A DNA stretch of 64,000 nt from Kitasatospora setae KM-6054 (GTDB taxonomy: Bacteria > Actinomycetota > Actinomycetes > Streptomycetales > Streptomycetaceae): NCBI RefSeq assembly GCF_000269985.1, contig NC_016109.1, forward strand, positions 3,968,001 through 4,032,000. Direction: 5' to 3'. Position numbers and translations under genes: made by a program. A model generated the notes under the pieces. The model was given only the letters and a program-made list of their open reading frames with translations. It was not told the origin of the DNA and made no database searches. Positions 32,014 to 41,113 of the stretch are shown here, one piece after another (within the stretch, counting starts at the first letter, position 1; each line of letters opens with the position of its first letter).

Positions 32014-33564
32014 TCAGCGCACCGGCTCGACGAACCCCTGCTCGGTGAGCAGCCTCAGCGACTCGGGCACCCGTTCGCGCAGCTCGGCCGGGTCCTCGCC
32101 GAGCAGCTGGGCGATCGCGTCGACGATCTCCCCGGCGGCGAGGGTGCCGTCGCAGACGCCGACGAAGCCCGCGCCGACCGTGTCGACCTTGGTGGCCCGG
32201 CGCATTCCCCGGTTGTGCCGGAGGACCACGTGCTCCGGGTCCTCCGAGCCGGGGTCGCCGATCTGCTCCTGGACGACCTCGTCGGCGAGCAGGTAGCGGG
32301 CGGCGAGCAGCCCGGCGTCGTCGTGCGCGCGCAGGAAGTCCTGCCGGGCGAACCACTCCTCGATGTGCGGGCCGAGCGGCTGCTCGACCGGGTGCGGCCA
32401 CTCCTCGATCCGCACCACGGGCTCGGCCGCGCCGGAGGCCCGCAGGGTGATCCAGCCGAAGCCGACGGCCTCGACGCCGGCCGCCTCGAAACCGTCCAGC
32501 CACTCCTCGTACCGGGCGGTGTACTCCTCGCCGCGGTGGTCGCCGCCGTCGCGCAGCCAGAGCTCGGCGTACTGGGCGACGTCCTGCACCTCGCGCTGCA
32601 CCACCCAGGCGTCCAGGCCGGTGCCGGCCACCCAGCCGGCCAGCCGGTCGCGCCAGTCCTCGCCCTTGACGTGCTGCCAGTTCGCCAGCAGCTGGCAGTA
32701 GCCGCCGGGCTCCAGGTGGGCGGCCGCGCCGCGGACCACGCTGCGGCACAGCTCGTCGCCGGCCATCCCGCCGTCCCGGTAGGTGAACCGGCCGGCCGGG
32801 GAGATCACGAACGGCGGGTTGGAGACGATCAGGTCGAAGCGGCGGTCGCCGACCGGCTCGTACAGGCTGCCCTCGGCGGTCTCCACCCGCTCGAAGCCGG
32901 AGAGCGCGGCGGTCAGCCGGGTGAAGTGCAGGGCGCGCGGATTGAGGTCGGTCGCGGTGACCCGCTGGGCGTGCCGGGCCGCGTGCAGGGCCTGCACGCC
33001 GGAACCGGAGCCCAGGTCCAGCACCTCGCGCACCGGGCGGCGCACCGTCAGGTTGGCCAGCGTGGTGGACGCCCCGCCGACGCCGAGCACCAGGTCGCGC
33101 CGCTCGACCCCGGCGGCCGTCCGGCCCGAGCCGATCCCGCCCGCGCCGCCGACGGCGCAGCCCAGGTCGGAGACCACCCAGGCGTCCGCGCTGGGCAGCC
33201 CGGCGACCTCGTCGGCGTACGGCCGCACGTCCACGGTGGCGCGCAGCTCGGCACCCTCGCCGTCGCCCTCGACGCTCAGCCAGCCGTCGGCGAGCAGCCC
33301 GTCGAGCAGGCCGTCGGCCGGCAGCGCGGCGGCGGCCGCGGCCCGGGGCACGGCCCGCTGCAGCAGGAACAGCCGCACCAGGGTCTCCAGCGGCGAGCCG
33401 CCGCGGGTCGCCCGCAGCGCGGGGACGGCCTCGCTGCGGGCCAGCGCCGCGTACGCGGTCGGGCCGAGCAGGTCCAGCAGTCCGTCAGCGGTGAAGGAGG
33501 CACGCAGCAGCGCCTCGCGGAACTCCGCGATCCGGTCGGCGTCAAGAGCGGGGCTGTTCGTCAC
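32014..33564 (-). CDS. class I SAM-dependent methyltransferase
   Basis: Encodes 516 residues from GTG 33564. The N-terminal 170 residues form a helical and beta domain that precedes the catalytic core. The SAM-binding motif is VLDLGSGSGVQ, followed by VTATDLNPRAL and the catalytic NPPF motif (LIVSNPPFVIS) used by N6-adenine and Gln/RNA methyltransferases. The C-terminal 130 residues form a mixed domain. The gene is conserved at this position in streptomycetes. The substrate is not known; a protein Gln or rRNA target is possible. Confidence 0.85.
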   Translation of the reverse strand: MTNSPALDADRIAEFREALLRASFTADGLLDLLGPTAYAALARSEAVPALRATRGGSPLETLVRLFLLQRAVPRAAAAAALPADGLLDGLLADGWLSVEGDGEGAELRATVDVRPYADEVAGLPSADAWVVSDLGCAVGGAGGIGSGRTAAGVERRDLVLGVGGASTTLANLTVRRPVREVLDLGSGSGVQALHAARHAQRVTATDLNPRALHFTRLTAALSGFERVETAEGSLYEPVGDRRFDLIVSNPPFVISPAGRFTYRDGGMAGDELCRSVVRGAAAHLEPGGYCQLLANWQHVKGEDWRDRLAGWVAGTGLDAWVVQREVQDVAQYAELWLRDGGDHRGEEYTARYEEWLDGFEAAGVEAVGFGWITLRASGAAEPVVRIEEWPHPVEQPLGPHIEEWFARQDFLRAHDDAGLLAARYLLADEVVQEQIGDPGSEDPEHVVLRHNRGMRRATKVDTVGAGFVGVCDGTLAAGEIVDAIAQLLGEDPAELRERVPESLRLLTEQGFVEPVR

Positions 33565-33638
33565 ACCGCCATTCTCCCCCGTCCCGAGCCCACACCGCGC
33601 CGCCCGGCCAGGCCGGCCCCGCCCCGGACCGCACGGGG

Positions 33639-34342
33639 TCAGCCCCGGCGGGCGAGGGCCTACCGGACACCGCGACCTCCCCGGGTCGGCCGGGAACGCG
33701 CTGTCACCCGGGGACCGCACAGCTCCGCCCAACCCCCGCCCGACTCGAAGCGGAGCAGGACGGGTCAGCGCAGGCCAGGCACGACCGGGTCGGACCCGAG
33801 CGGGCGCCGCAGGGTCAGCCCTCTGGCGGGCGAGGACGTGCCGGACACCGCCGCACCCACCGGTCGGCCGGGGACACACTGCCCCGGAAACCACACAGCT
33901 CCGCCCAACCCCCGCCCGACTCGAAGCGGAGCAGGACGGGCCAGCGCAGGCCAGGCACGACCGGGCCCGACGCGAGCGGGCGCCGCGGGGTCAGCCCTCT
34001 GGCGGGCGAGGACGTGCCGGACACCGCCGCACCCACCGGTCGGCCGGGGACACACTGCCCCGGAAACCACACAGCTCCGCCCAACCCCCGCCCGACTCGA
34101 AGCGGAGCAGGACAGGCCAGCGCAGGCCAGGCACGACCGGGCCCGACGCGAGCGGGCGCCGCGGGGTCAGCCCTCTGGCGGCCGAGGACGTGCCGGACAC
34201 CGCCGCACCCACCGGTCGGCCGGGGACACACTGCCCCGGAAACCACACAGCTCCGCCCAACCCCCGCCCGACTCGAAGCGGAGCAGGACGGGCCAGCGCA
34301 GGCCAGGCACGACCGGGCCCGACGCGAGCGGGCGCCGCGGGG
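33639..34342. repeat. four 176-bp tandem repeats downstream of a lipoprotein gene
   Basis: A unit of exactly 176 bp occurs four times in a row, with starts at 33639, 33815, 33991 and 34167; the next period falls on the stop codon of the lipoprotein gene (34343). Each unit starts with a diverged copy of the 3' end of that gene, stop included, then non-coding DNA with a GCTCCGC...GCGGAGC inverted repeat. The units differ by point changes; the leftmost is the most diverged. No spacer sequences, so it is not CRISPR. Confidence 0.92.
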
Positions 34343-35017
34343 TCAGCTCTTGGCGGGCGCGGGCGTTCCGGACGCCGCCGAGTCAGCCGGGGACGCGCTG
34401 TCGCCGGGGGCCGCGCCACCGGTCGCACCGGTCGCACCGGCCGACGGCCTGGCGGCGGACCCGCCGGTGTCGGCGCTACCGGCCTTGCAGCCGGGCTGCT
34501 TCTTCATCGCGTCGCCCAGGTCGCCGCTCTGCAGGGCGGCCAGCGCAGAGGTGGACACCTGGGAGAGCTGCTGCACCTGGTCGCCGACGCTGCGCAGCCC
34601 GTCCGCGAACTTGGCCTGGTCCGCGTTGGTCAGCCCGTCGAGCTTCTTCTGCGCGTCCAGGTAGCCCTGCGAGACCTGCTTCAGCTCGTTGACGGCGTCC
34701 TGCTGGACCTTCGCCCCGTCGCCGATCTTCGGGGCGCCGGCCTTCTGCACGGCGTCGGCCAGCTGCTGGTTGGTGGTGGCGAGCGAGGCGAGGTCGACGG
34801 AGAGCCGCTTCTGCAGGTCGGCGGGGGACTCGCCGGTCTTGACGTCCGCGGTGTCCGCTAGGGCCGCCCGGGACTGCGCGATCGGGTCCTTCGCCGCGTC
34901 GCAGACGCTCTTCGCCCAGCCGTCGAGCTTCGCCGAGGAGTCGTCCGCGGAACAGCCGACCGCGGCGAGCGCGAGCAGCGCGCCGAGCGCGGGGACGGTC
35001 ACCAGTCGCTTCTTCAC
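34343..35017 (-). CDS. small secreted lipoprotein of unknown function
   Basis: Encodes 224 residues from GTG 35017, with GAAAGG 6 bp upstream. The signal peptide KKRLVTVPALGALLALAAVGC ends in a lipobox. The mature domain is mostly helical with heptad-like segments (LASLATTNQQLADAVQKAG, YLDAQKKLDGLTNADQAK). After a Cys near GCKAG, the end is a Gly/Ser/Ala/Pro-rich linker (ATGATGGAAPGDSASPADSAA). Probably anchored outside the cell; no enzymatic motif. The stop coincides with the first period of the downstream 176-bp repeats. Confidence 0.8.
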   Translation of the reverse strand: MKKRLVTVPALGALLALAAVGCSADDSSAKLDGWAKSVCDAAKDPIAQSRAALADTADVKTGESPADLQKRLSVDLASLATTNQQLADAVQKAGAPKIGDGAKVQQDAVNELKQVSQGYLDAQKKLDGLTNADQAKFADGLRSVGDQVQQLSQVSTSALAALQSGDLGDAMKKQPGCKAGSADTGGSAARPSAGATGATGGAAPGDSASPADSAASGTPAPAKS

Positions 35018-35339
35018 CGGGGCCCTTTCGGTCACTGACACCCGGCTCCGGGCATCCCCCGCTGAACCTACACGCCCGCTCGGGGCACTCCGCCGGGAAG
35101 GCCGCGGCCCGCGACATCGGCCCAGCTCAGCGCCGCCCCCGCGCGGGCGGGCGGCGGACCGGGGCACACCGAAGCACCGCCCCGCGCGGAACGACCCGCT
35201 GCGGGACGGTGCGGAAAGCACGCACGGCGGCACCGACGGCACCAGCCGGACCGGACTCGAACCAGCCCCCCTCGAAGGGCCTCAGCGACCTCAGCGGCCT
35301 CAGCCGCCGACCCGCCGACCCGCCGACCCGCCGACCGCC
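35018..35339. other. intergenic region with short repeats
   Basis: About 320 bp between the lipoprotein start and the anti-sigma stop. Its left part should hold the lipoprotein promoter. Its right end contains 8-bp tandem repeats (35307-35336). No gene seen. Confidence 0.5.
35307..35336 (+). repeat. 8-bp tandem repeat (CCGACCCG)
   Basis: Nearly four copies of CCGACCCG in a row, just downstream of the anti-sigma gene. Possible slippage site. Confidence 0.85.
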
Positions 35340-35759
35340 TCAGACGGTGACGGACACCGGGGTGACCGGCCAGCTCATCCGGATCACGCCGCCGTCGGAG
35401 CCGTTGCCGACCTCGACATCCTCGACCAGTCCGGTGATCACCGCGAGGCCGAGCGCGTCCTCGTCCTCCGGGTCCCCGGCCGTCGCGGCGGCACCGGCGG
35501 CGTGCGCCGGCCCGGCCTCGTCGGCGACCTCGATGAGGAACCGCTTCTCCTGCTCGGTCAGCGCCACCCGGACGGCACCGCCCACGCCGTTGCGCTGGTG
35601 CAGCGCGACCGCGCGCGAGCAGGCCTCGCCGACGGCAAGGCGCAACTCGTCGAGCACCGACTCGTCCACCCCGGCCCGTCTGGCCACCGCGGCTGCCACC
35701 AGCCGGGCGGTGCGCACGTGCTCGGGAAGCGCGCTGAATCGAAGTTCGACGGTTGCCAT
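35340..35759 (-). CDS. RsbW/SpoIIAB-like anti-sigma factor (SCO3548 type)
   Basis: Encodes 139 residues from ATG 35759 (GGAGGGGAGAC site). It is a short GHKL protein of the RsbW type: LRLAVGEACSRAV is the N-box region and DALGLAVITGLVEDVEV the G2 region. The Asn that normally binds magnesium is Arg (E45, R49), and the G1 box DEAGPAH lacks the usual DxGxG, so ATP binding may be weakened. It follows bldG on the same strand with a 158-bp gap; in S. coelicolor the equivalent SCO3548 is the partner of BldG. It should bind a sigma factor or BldG. Confidence 0.9.
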   Translation of the reverse strand: MATVELRFSALPEHVRTARLVAAAVARRAGVDESVLDELRLAVGEACSRAVALHQRNGVGGAVRVALTEQEKRFLIEVADEAGPAHAAGAAATAGDPEDEDALGLAVITGLVEDVEVGNGSDGGVIRMSWPVTPVSVTV

Positions 35760-35917
35760 GTCTCCCCTCCGGGGTTGCTCCCCGCCGCCGGACACACCGG
35801 CCCGCACGGCGGAGGCGGGTACACCGACCTCGCCGGTCGGGCAGGGCAGCGGGCCCCGCCGACCGGCGGCGGTCGATCGAAGTGATGCGGTTGGGACGGC
35901 CGATCGACGACGGATCG

Positions 35918-36259
35918 TCAGTCGGTCGCGGCGACGGCCTCGTCCACGGAGTTGTGGATCGGGAACACCTTGGTCAGACCGGTGATCCGGAAGATCTTGA
36001 GGATGCGCTCCTGGTTGCACACCAGGCGCAGCGAACCCTCGTGCGCACGCACCCGCTTCAGACCGCCGACCAGCACGCCGAGGCCGGTGGAGTCGAGGAA
36101 GTCGACGCCCTCCATGTCCACGACCAGGTGGTAGTTGCCGTCGTTGACGAGCTCGACAAGCTGCTCGCGCAGCTTGGGGGCTGTGTACACATCGATCTCG
36201 CCGCCAACCTCGACGACCGTGCGATCGCCGACAGTACGGGTCGACAGGGACAGGTCCAC
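35918..36259 (-). CDS. bldG: anti-sigma factor antagonist BldG (STAS domain)
   Basis: Encodes 113 residues and is nearly identical, from memory, to S. coelicolor BldG. The STAS-domain phosphorylation site is S57 in DFLDSTGLGV. BldG binds anti-sigma factors when unphosphorylated and is required for aerial hyphae and antibiotic production. GTG start after a GGAGG site. Downstream is the anti-sigma gene. Upstream lies a divergent helicase gene, with a shared intergenic region of about 220 bp carrying both promoters. Confidence 0.96.
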   Translation of the reverse strand: MDLSLSTRTVGDRTVVEVGGEIDVYTAPKLREQLVELVNDGNYHLVVDMEGVDFLDSTGLGVLVGGLKRVRAHEGSLRLVCNQERILKIFRITGLTKVFPIHNSVDEAVAATD

Positions 36260-36481
36260 GGAACCTCCAGCACCTTGCCTTGCTACGTCATTGCGATCTT
36301 CAACCCGACGGCTGCCACCGCGAGGTCGCAGGGCCGGGGCGCGGCGAACCGGCAGGTCGGAGCCTCGGCGTCGCGGCTCTCGGCCGTGCGGCCGTCACGG
36401 GCTTCATTCAACCACCTGCGACCACGGGCGCACGATGGTTAACAGCGATTCTCCGTCACGCCGGTGACACACTGGGTCTTC

Positions 36482-38863
36482 ATGCCGCCCCGTCAACACC
36501 AGCCCGAGGCCCTGCTCGCGACCCTTTCCACCGGGCGCGGCAGGTCGGACCGCCTCACCCATACGGAGCACCTGCCCGCCCGGGAGGCCCGGTATGCGCC
36601 TTGGCCGGAAGGAATCCGTCAGGAGGTGGTCGCGGCCGCCTCCGGGCTCGGCGTGGTGCTGCCCTGGGCTCACCAGGCCGAGGCGATGGACCTGGCCGCC
36701 GCCGGCCGAACCACGGTGATCGCCACCGGCACCGCCTCGGGCAAGTCGCTGGGCTACCTCGCCCCGCTGCTCAGCGACCTGCTGACCGGCACCGAGGCCC
36801 GCAACGGGCGCGGCGCGACCGCCCTCTACCTGGCCCCGACCAAGGCACTGGCCGCCGACCAGCGCCGCCGGGCCGCCGAACTCGTCCCCGACCGCGTCCG
36901 GGTCGCGCTCTACGACGGCGACACCCCGCCGCAGGAGCGCGAGTGGGTCCGCCAGTACGCGTCCTACGTGCTGACCAACCCGGACATGCTGCACCGCGGC
37001 GTGCTCCCCGCCCACCCGCGCTGGGCCTCCTTCCTGAAGACGCTGCGGTACGTCGTGGTCGACGAGTGCCACACCTACCGCGGTGTGTTCGGCTCGCACG
37101 TCGCCCAGGTGCTGCGCCGACTGCGTCGGCTGTGCGCCCGCTACGGCTCCTCGCCGACCTTCCTGCTGGCCTCCGCGACCACCGCCGAGCCCGCCGTCAC
37201 CGCCGAACGGCTCACCGGCCTGCCCGCCACCGCCGTCACCGAGGACTGCTCGCCGCGCGGCCCGATGGTGTTCGCGCTCTGGGAGCCGCCGCTGACCGAG
37301 AACACCGGTGAGCACGGCGCGCCCGTCCGCCGCAGCGCCACCGCCGAAGCCGGCCACCTGCTCACCGACCTGGTGCACGGCGGCACCCGGACGGTCGCCT
37401 TCGTCCGCTCCCGGCGGGCCGCCGAACTGGTCGCCCTGCAGGCCCAGGAGCAGCTCGGCCAGCCGCTCGCCGCCCGGGTCGCCGCCTACCGCGGCGGCTA
37501 CCTCGCCGAGGAGCGCCGCGCCCTGGAACGCGCCCTGCACTCGGGCCGGCTGCTCGGCCTCGCCTCCACCTCCGCCCTCGAACTCGGCGTGGACGTCTCC
37601 GGCCTGGACGCCGTCCTGCTGGCCGGCTACCCCGGCACCCGGGCCTCGCTGTGGCAGCAGGCCGGACGCGCGGGCCGGGAGGGCCAGGGCGCGCTGGCGG
37701 TGCTGATCGCCCGGGACGACCCGTTGGACACCTACCTCGTCCACCACCCCGAGGCCCTGTTCGCCACCCCGGTGGAGGCGACCGTCCTCGACCCGGACAA
37801 CCCGCACGTGCTCGCCCCGCACCTGTGCGCCGCCGCGGCCGAACTCCCGCTCACCGACAGCGACCTGGAGCTGTTCGGCCCGTCCGCCGCACCGCTGCTG
37901 CCGGTACTGGAACGGCGCGGCCTGCTCCGGCGGCGCCCGGACGGCTCCTGGTACTGGACCCGCCGCGAGCGCGCCGCCGACGGCGTCGACCTGCGCGGCA
38001 GCGGCGGCAGCCCCGTGCAGATCGTCGAGGCCGACACCGGACGGCTGCTGGGCACCGTGGACGCCGAGGCCGCGCACACCGCCGTGCACACCGGCGCCGT
38101 GCACCTGCACCAGGGCCGCACCTACCTGGTCCGCGAACTCGACCTCGACTCCTCGGTCGCCCTGGTCACCCCCGCGAACCCGCCGTACACGACCTCCGCC
38201 CGGGACGTCACCTCGATCGCCATCCTGTCCACCGACACCACCGAGGAGTGGGGCGAGGCCCGGCTCAGCTTCGGCTCGGTGGAGGTCACCAACCAGGTCG
38301 TCGGCTACCTCCGCAAACGGATCTCCACCGGCCAGATCCTCGGCGAGAGCAAGCTCGACCTGCCGCCCCGCACCCTGCGCACCCGCGCCGTCTGGTGGAC
38401 CGTCACCGAGGACCAACTCCTGGACGCGCTGATCCCGTTCGACCAGCTCCCCGGCGCGGCCCACGCCGCCGAGCACGCCTCCATCGGCCTCCTCCCGCTC
38501 TTCGCCACCTGCGACCGCTGGGACATCGGCGGCGTCTCCGTCCCGCTGCACCCCGACACCGGCCTGCCGACCGTCTTCGTGTACGACGGCCACTCCGGCG
38601 GCGCGGGCTTCGCCGAACGCGGCTTCCGCCGCGCCGTCGAGTGGCTGACCGCCACCCGGGACGCCATCGCCGCCTGCGAGTGCGACCGCGGCTGCCCGTC
38701 CTGCGTCCAGTCCCCGAAGTGCGGCAACGGCAACGAACCGCTCGACAAGGCCGCCGCCATCCGCCTGCTCACCGCCCTCCTGTCCGGCGCCCCGACCAAC
38801 CCGGCCGGCCCGGTCAGCCCGGCTGATCCAGCTGATCCGGCTGATCCGGCCGGGAAGGACTGA
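36482..38863 (+). CDS. DEAD/DEAH-box helicase with C-terminal Zn-binding DUF1998 region (YprA/MrfA family)
   Basis: Encodes 793 residues from ATG 36482; GTG 36464 is an alternative and neither has a clear ribosome binding site. Walker A: ATGTASGKSLGY; DEAD-type box: VVVDECHTYRG; motif III: LLASATTAEP; motif VI: QQAGRAGREGQG. The C-terminal Cys cluster CECDRGCPSC-x6-C binds zinc. This is the MrfA/Hrq1 relative of mitomycin repair and DNA-crosslink repair. Its end carries short Pro-Ala-Asp repeats (PADPADPADPA). It is divergent from bldG, as in other actinobacteria (M. tuberculosis Rv3649). Confidence 0.9.
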   Translation: MPPRQHQPEALLATLSTGRGRSDRLTHTEHLPAREARYAPWPEGIRQEVVAAASGLGVVLPWAHQAEAMDLAAAGRTTVIATGTASGKSLGYLAPLLSDLLTGTEARNGRGATALYLAPTKALAADQRRRAAELVPDRVRVALYDGDTPPQEREWVRQYASYVLTNPDMLHRGVLPAHPRWASFLKTLRYVVVDECHTYRGVFGSHVAQVLRRLRRLCARYGSSPTFLLASATTAEPAVTAERLTGLPATAVTEDCSPRGPMVFALWEPPLTENTGEHGAPVRRSATAEAGHLLTDLVHGGTRTVAFVRSRRAAELVALQAQEQLGQPLAARVAAYRGGYLAEERRALERALHSGRLLGLASTSALELGVDVSGLDAVLLAGYPGTRASLWQQAGRAGREGQGALAVLIARDDPLDTYLVHHPEALFATPVEATVLDPDNPHVLAPHLCAAAAELPLTDSDLELFGPSAAPLLPVLERRGLLRRRPDGSWYWTRRERAADGVDLRGSGGSPVQIVEADTGRLLGTVDAEAAHTAVHTGAVHLHQGRTYLVRELDLDSSVALVTPANPPYTTSARDVTSIAILSTDTTEEWGEARLSFGSVEVTNQVVGYLRKRISTGQILGESKLDLPPRTLRTRAVWWTVTEDQLLDALIPFDQLPGAAHAAEHASIGLLPLFATCDRWDIGGVSVPLHPDTGLPTVFVYDGHSGGAGFAERGFRRAVEWLTATRDAIAACECDRGCPSCVQSPKCGNGNEPLDKAAAIRLLTALLSGAPTNPAGPVSPADPADPADPAGKD

Positions 38864-38867
38864 CCCG

Positions 38868-39442
38868 CCCACCACGGCCCTCTCCGCCCCGGCTCCCGCT
38901 GAATCCACCGACCGCCCGCCACCGCCGCCGCCGTGGCCGCCGCCGTGGCCGTGGCCGTGGCCACCAGGATCGTCCTGGTCACTCAAGGCACCCGGGGCAC
39001 CCGGGGCTCCGCGCCGATCGGGGAGGGCCGGCCCCTCGGCGCCCTCCTCGCCCCAGGCCCAGACCGGGCCCGCCCTGGCGCGGGCCCGGGCCGGGGGCAG
39101 CGGCACCGGTACGCCCCGGATCGGAACCCGGACCACCACCTCCACCGCGTCCTGCCCCGGGAGCACCCGGCAGGAGACCAGTTCGGCCCGCTCCTGGGCC
39201 CGGGTCAGCTCCGCGGCCCGTCCGCAGCCGCCGTCCTCGTCGAGCAGCAGCCGGTCGGCGGCGGCCAGGGCCGCGAGATCGGCCGCCGACTCCGCCCGGT
39301 GGCGGGCGGCCACCACCGTGCCCAGCATCAGGCAGGCCGAGAAGACCACCACCCCGAGCGACCCCAGGGCCACCAGCCACACCGTCGCCGAACCCCGCTC
39401 CCCCGCCACGTCCGACGGCGGCGTTCCACTCCCCCGCACCAC
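38868..39442 (-). CDS. TadE-like protein (Rv3654c type), 3' boundary unclear
   Basis: The start is placed at GTG 39442 (AGGTGG a few bp upstream). The N-terminal region GSATVWLVALGSLGVVVF and AARHRAESAADLAALAAA is the typical pilus-assembly TadE-like/Rv3654c signature: one membrane helix and a conserved acidic AAA stretch. The family is about 130-150 residues, ending after the VPVPLPP region. Here the frame has no stop there but runs on, antisense through the helicase gene, to 36404. I end the feature at the helicase stop as a practical boundary. Either the stop was lost, or an indel or sequencing error exists. Last gene of the pilus operon. Confidence 0.6.
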
Positions 39443-39484
39443 GCACCACCTCGCTTCCGTTCCGTCCCCGCCGGTCGCCACGCT

Positions 39485-39877
39485 TCACTGACCACCCGTC
39501 ATCCGCCCGACCTCCTCGGACGGCACGTCCTCCCTGGCACCGACCGCCGCGGCCGTGAGCCGCACCGACAGCAGGTCCGCGAGGCGGCCCGGGCCGGGGC
39601 AGGGGGCCTCGACGGTGGCCCGGGCGGTGGTGGCGTCCAGGTCGATGGCGACCTTCGCGCCGCGCGGGGCCGCCGCGACGGCCTGGGCCAGCGCGTCGGC
39701 GTCGCCCCGGGCGGCGGCCCGGGCGCCGACCCGGGCCGCGTCCACGCAGCGGATCTGGGCACCGGCCGCCACCACGCCCCAGGTCAGCATCGCCGCCAGC
39801 AGCACCAGGGCGGGCAGCCCGACCGCCGTCTCCGCCGTGACCATCCCGCTGTCCGCCGCCCTCCGGTCAGACCCCAT
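39485..39877 (-). CDS. TadE-family pseudopilin
   Basis: Encodes 130 residues. The SGMVTAETAVGLPALVLL start has the TadE signature with conserved Glu in the prepilin-type region, followed by a membrane helix. A beta-rich extracellular part ends in GREDVPSEEVG-like acidic sequence. Minor pilin of a Tad/Flp pilus. Its start overlaps the 3' end of the DUF4244 pilin gene by 11 bp. Same operon as TadA-C. Confidence 0.88.
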   Translation of the reverse strand: MGSDRRAADSGMVTAETAVGLPALVLLAAMLTWGVVAAGAQIRCVDAARVGARAAARGDADALAQAVAAAPRGAKVAIDLDATTARATVEAPCPGPGRLADLLSVRLTAAAVGAREDVPSEEVGRMTGGQ

Positions 39878-40118
39878 GCAGGGACCGTTCGAGCAGCCCG
39901 GACAACGCGCCGGAGACCGTTTCGCTGGTCACCACCTTGTAGAGCACGGCGGCGAAGGCACAGGCCGCGACGGTGCCGATCGCGTACTCGGCGGTGTTCA
40001 TCCCGGCGTCCGGCGGGCCGGCCGCCACCCTCCGGTACCGCCGGCGGAACCAGCCCGCCAGCCTGTGGACGACGAGCACCGCGGCGGTCGGCCGGACGGC
40101 GCGTACGAACTTCATCAT
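39867..40118 (-). CDS. DUF4244 protein, Flp-pilin-like
   Basis: Encodes 83 residues. A charged N-terminal region is followed by AGMNTAEYAIGTVAACAFAA, which looks like a Flp prepilin: Gly before the cleavage site and a Glu at position +5, then the hydrophobic spine. This is the likely major pilin of the operon. Its gene lies between TadC and TadE. Confidence 0.88.
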   Translation of the reverse strand: MMKFVRAVRPTAAVLVVHRLAGWFRRRYRRVAAGPPDAGMNTAEYAIGTVAACAFAAVLYKVVTSETVSGALSGLLERSLHGV

Positions 40119-40188
40119 GGTGGAACCCCTTCTACGGATCTGGACTTGGGAAGGCGTGGGGCGGGCCGACGGAACGGGTCGGCCCGAC

Positions 40189-40986
40189 TCACAGGTGCCG
40201 GGAGAAGGCGGTGGTCAGCCCCGTGACCACCGGCACCACCCCGATCAGCACGAACGCGGGCAGGAAGCAGAGCCCGAGCGGCGCGGTCGCCAGCACGCCC
40301 GCCCGCCGGACCCGGGCGTGCGCCGCCCGGGCGGCGGCCGCGCGCTGGGCCTGGGCCAGTCCGGCCAGCGCGGCGGTCGGCGGGGCACCGCTCAGGCTGG
40401 TGCGGGCCAGGCAGCGGGCGAGCGGGGCCAACGGCGGGCAGTCGGCGGCCAGTTGCTCCCAGCAGTGCTCCGGCTCGGCGCCGAGGGCGAGCTGAGCGGC
40501 GACCCCGGACAGCCGCTCCCGCATCGGGGACGGGACGCTGTCCGCGACGGCGGCGGCCGCCTCGGCCGGGGAGCCGGACGACCCGAGGCAGGCAACCAAC
40601 AGCTCGGCGGTCAGCGGGAGCTGACGGACCAGCCAGTCGCGCTCCGCCGCCCGGCGGCGCTCGTCCGGCGACCGCACCCGGGGCAGCAGCCGCCAGGCCG
40701 CCCAGCAGGCCAGCGGACCGGCCACCAGCCCGGCCCGGCCGCCGACCAGCGCCCCCGCCGCAGCTCCCAGCAGCAGCGCCAGCGGCCGCTCGCCCGACAG
40801 CCACCCGAGCACCCGCCGGACCGCCACCGCCGTCCGCCCGGGCGCACCGTCCCGAGCCCCGGCGGCCGAGCCGACCGGCACGCACCACGCGACCCGCCGC
40901 CGCGCCGTCCGCCGCCGCCTCACCACCAGCGCCTCCCCGACCAGCCCCGCGACCGCCACCGACCCCAGCACCACCGACCCGCTCAT
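40189..40986 (-). CDS. type II secretion system F-family protein (TadC-like)
   Basis: Encodes 265 residues from ATG 40986 (GAGAGGCGGCGGG site). Membrane helices lie at residues 1-20, 65-95 and near the C-terminus (LGLCFLPAFVLIGVVPVVTG). Cytosolic motif: LPLTAELLVACLGSSGSPAEA, as in GspF/TadC. It is an inner-membrane platform of the Tad pilus with TadB. The gap to the downstream pilin is about 70 bp. Confidence 0.88.
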   Translation of the reverse strand: MSGSVVLGSVAVAGLVGEALVVRRRRTARRRVAWCVPVGSAAGARDGAPGRTAVAVRRVLGWLSGERPLALLLGAAAGALVGGRAGLVAGPLACWAAWRLLPRVRSPDERRRAAERDWLVRQLPLTAELLVACLGSSGSPAEAAAAVADSVPSPMRERLSGVAAQLALGAEPEHCWEQLAADCPPLAPLARCLARTSLSGAPPTAALAGLAQAQRAAAARAAHARVRRAGVLATAPLGLCFLPAFVLIGVVPVVTGLTTAFSRHL

Positions 40987-41113
40987 CCCGCCGCCTCTCT
41001 CCGTCTCTCCCCGGTCGCCGACCGATCGACCGCCCGCTTCCGACCCGGTCTCGGAGAGACCGGAACCCGTGGTGGCGCCCGAATGCCCCACCGCCCGCGC
41101 CCAGCAGCCGTGT

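Noticed and set aside
33639..34342. CRISPR array
   Set aside because: The repeats are contiguous 176-bp units without spacers and no cas genes are present.
32215..34861. Long plus-strand frames over the methyltransferase and the 176-bp repeats
   Set aside because: They are antisense to the methyltransferase gene and extended by the repeats, whose period is not a multiple of three. No ribosome binding site or conserved domain.
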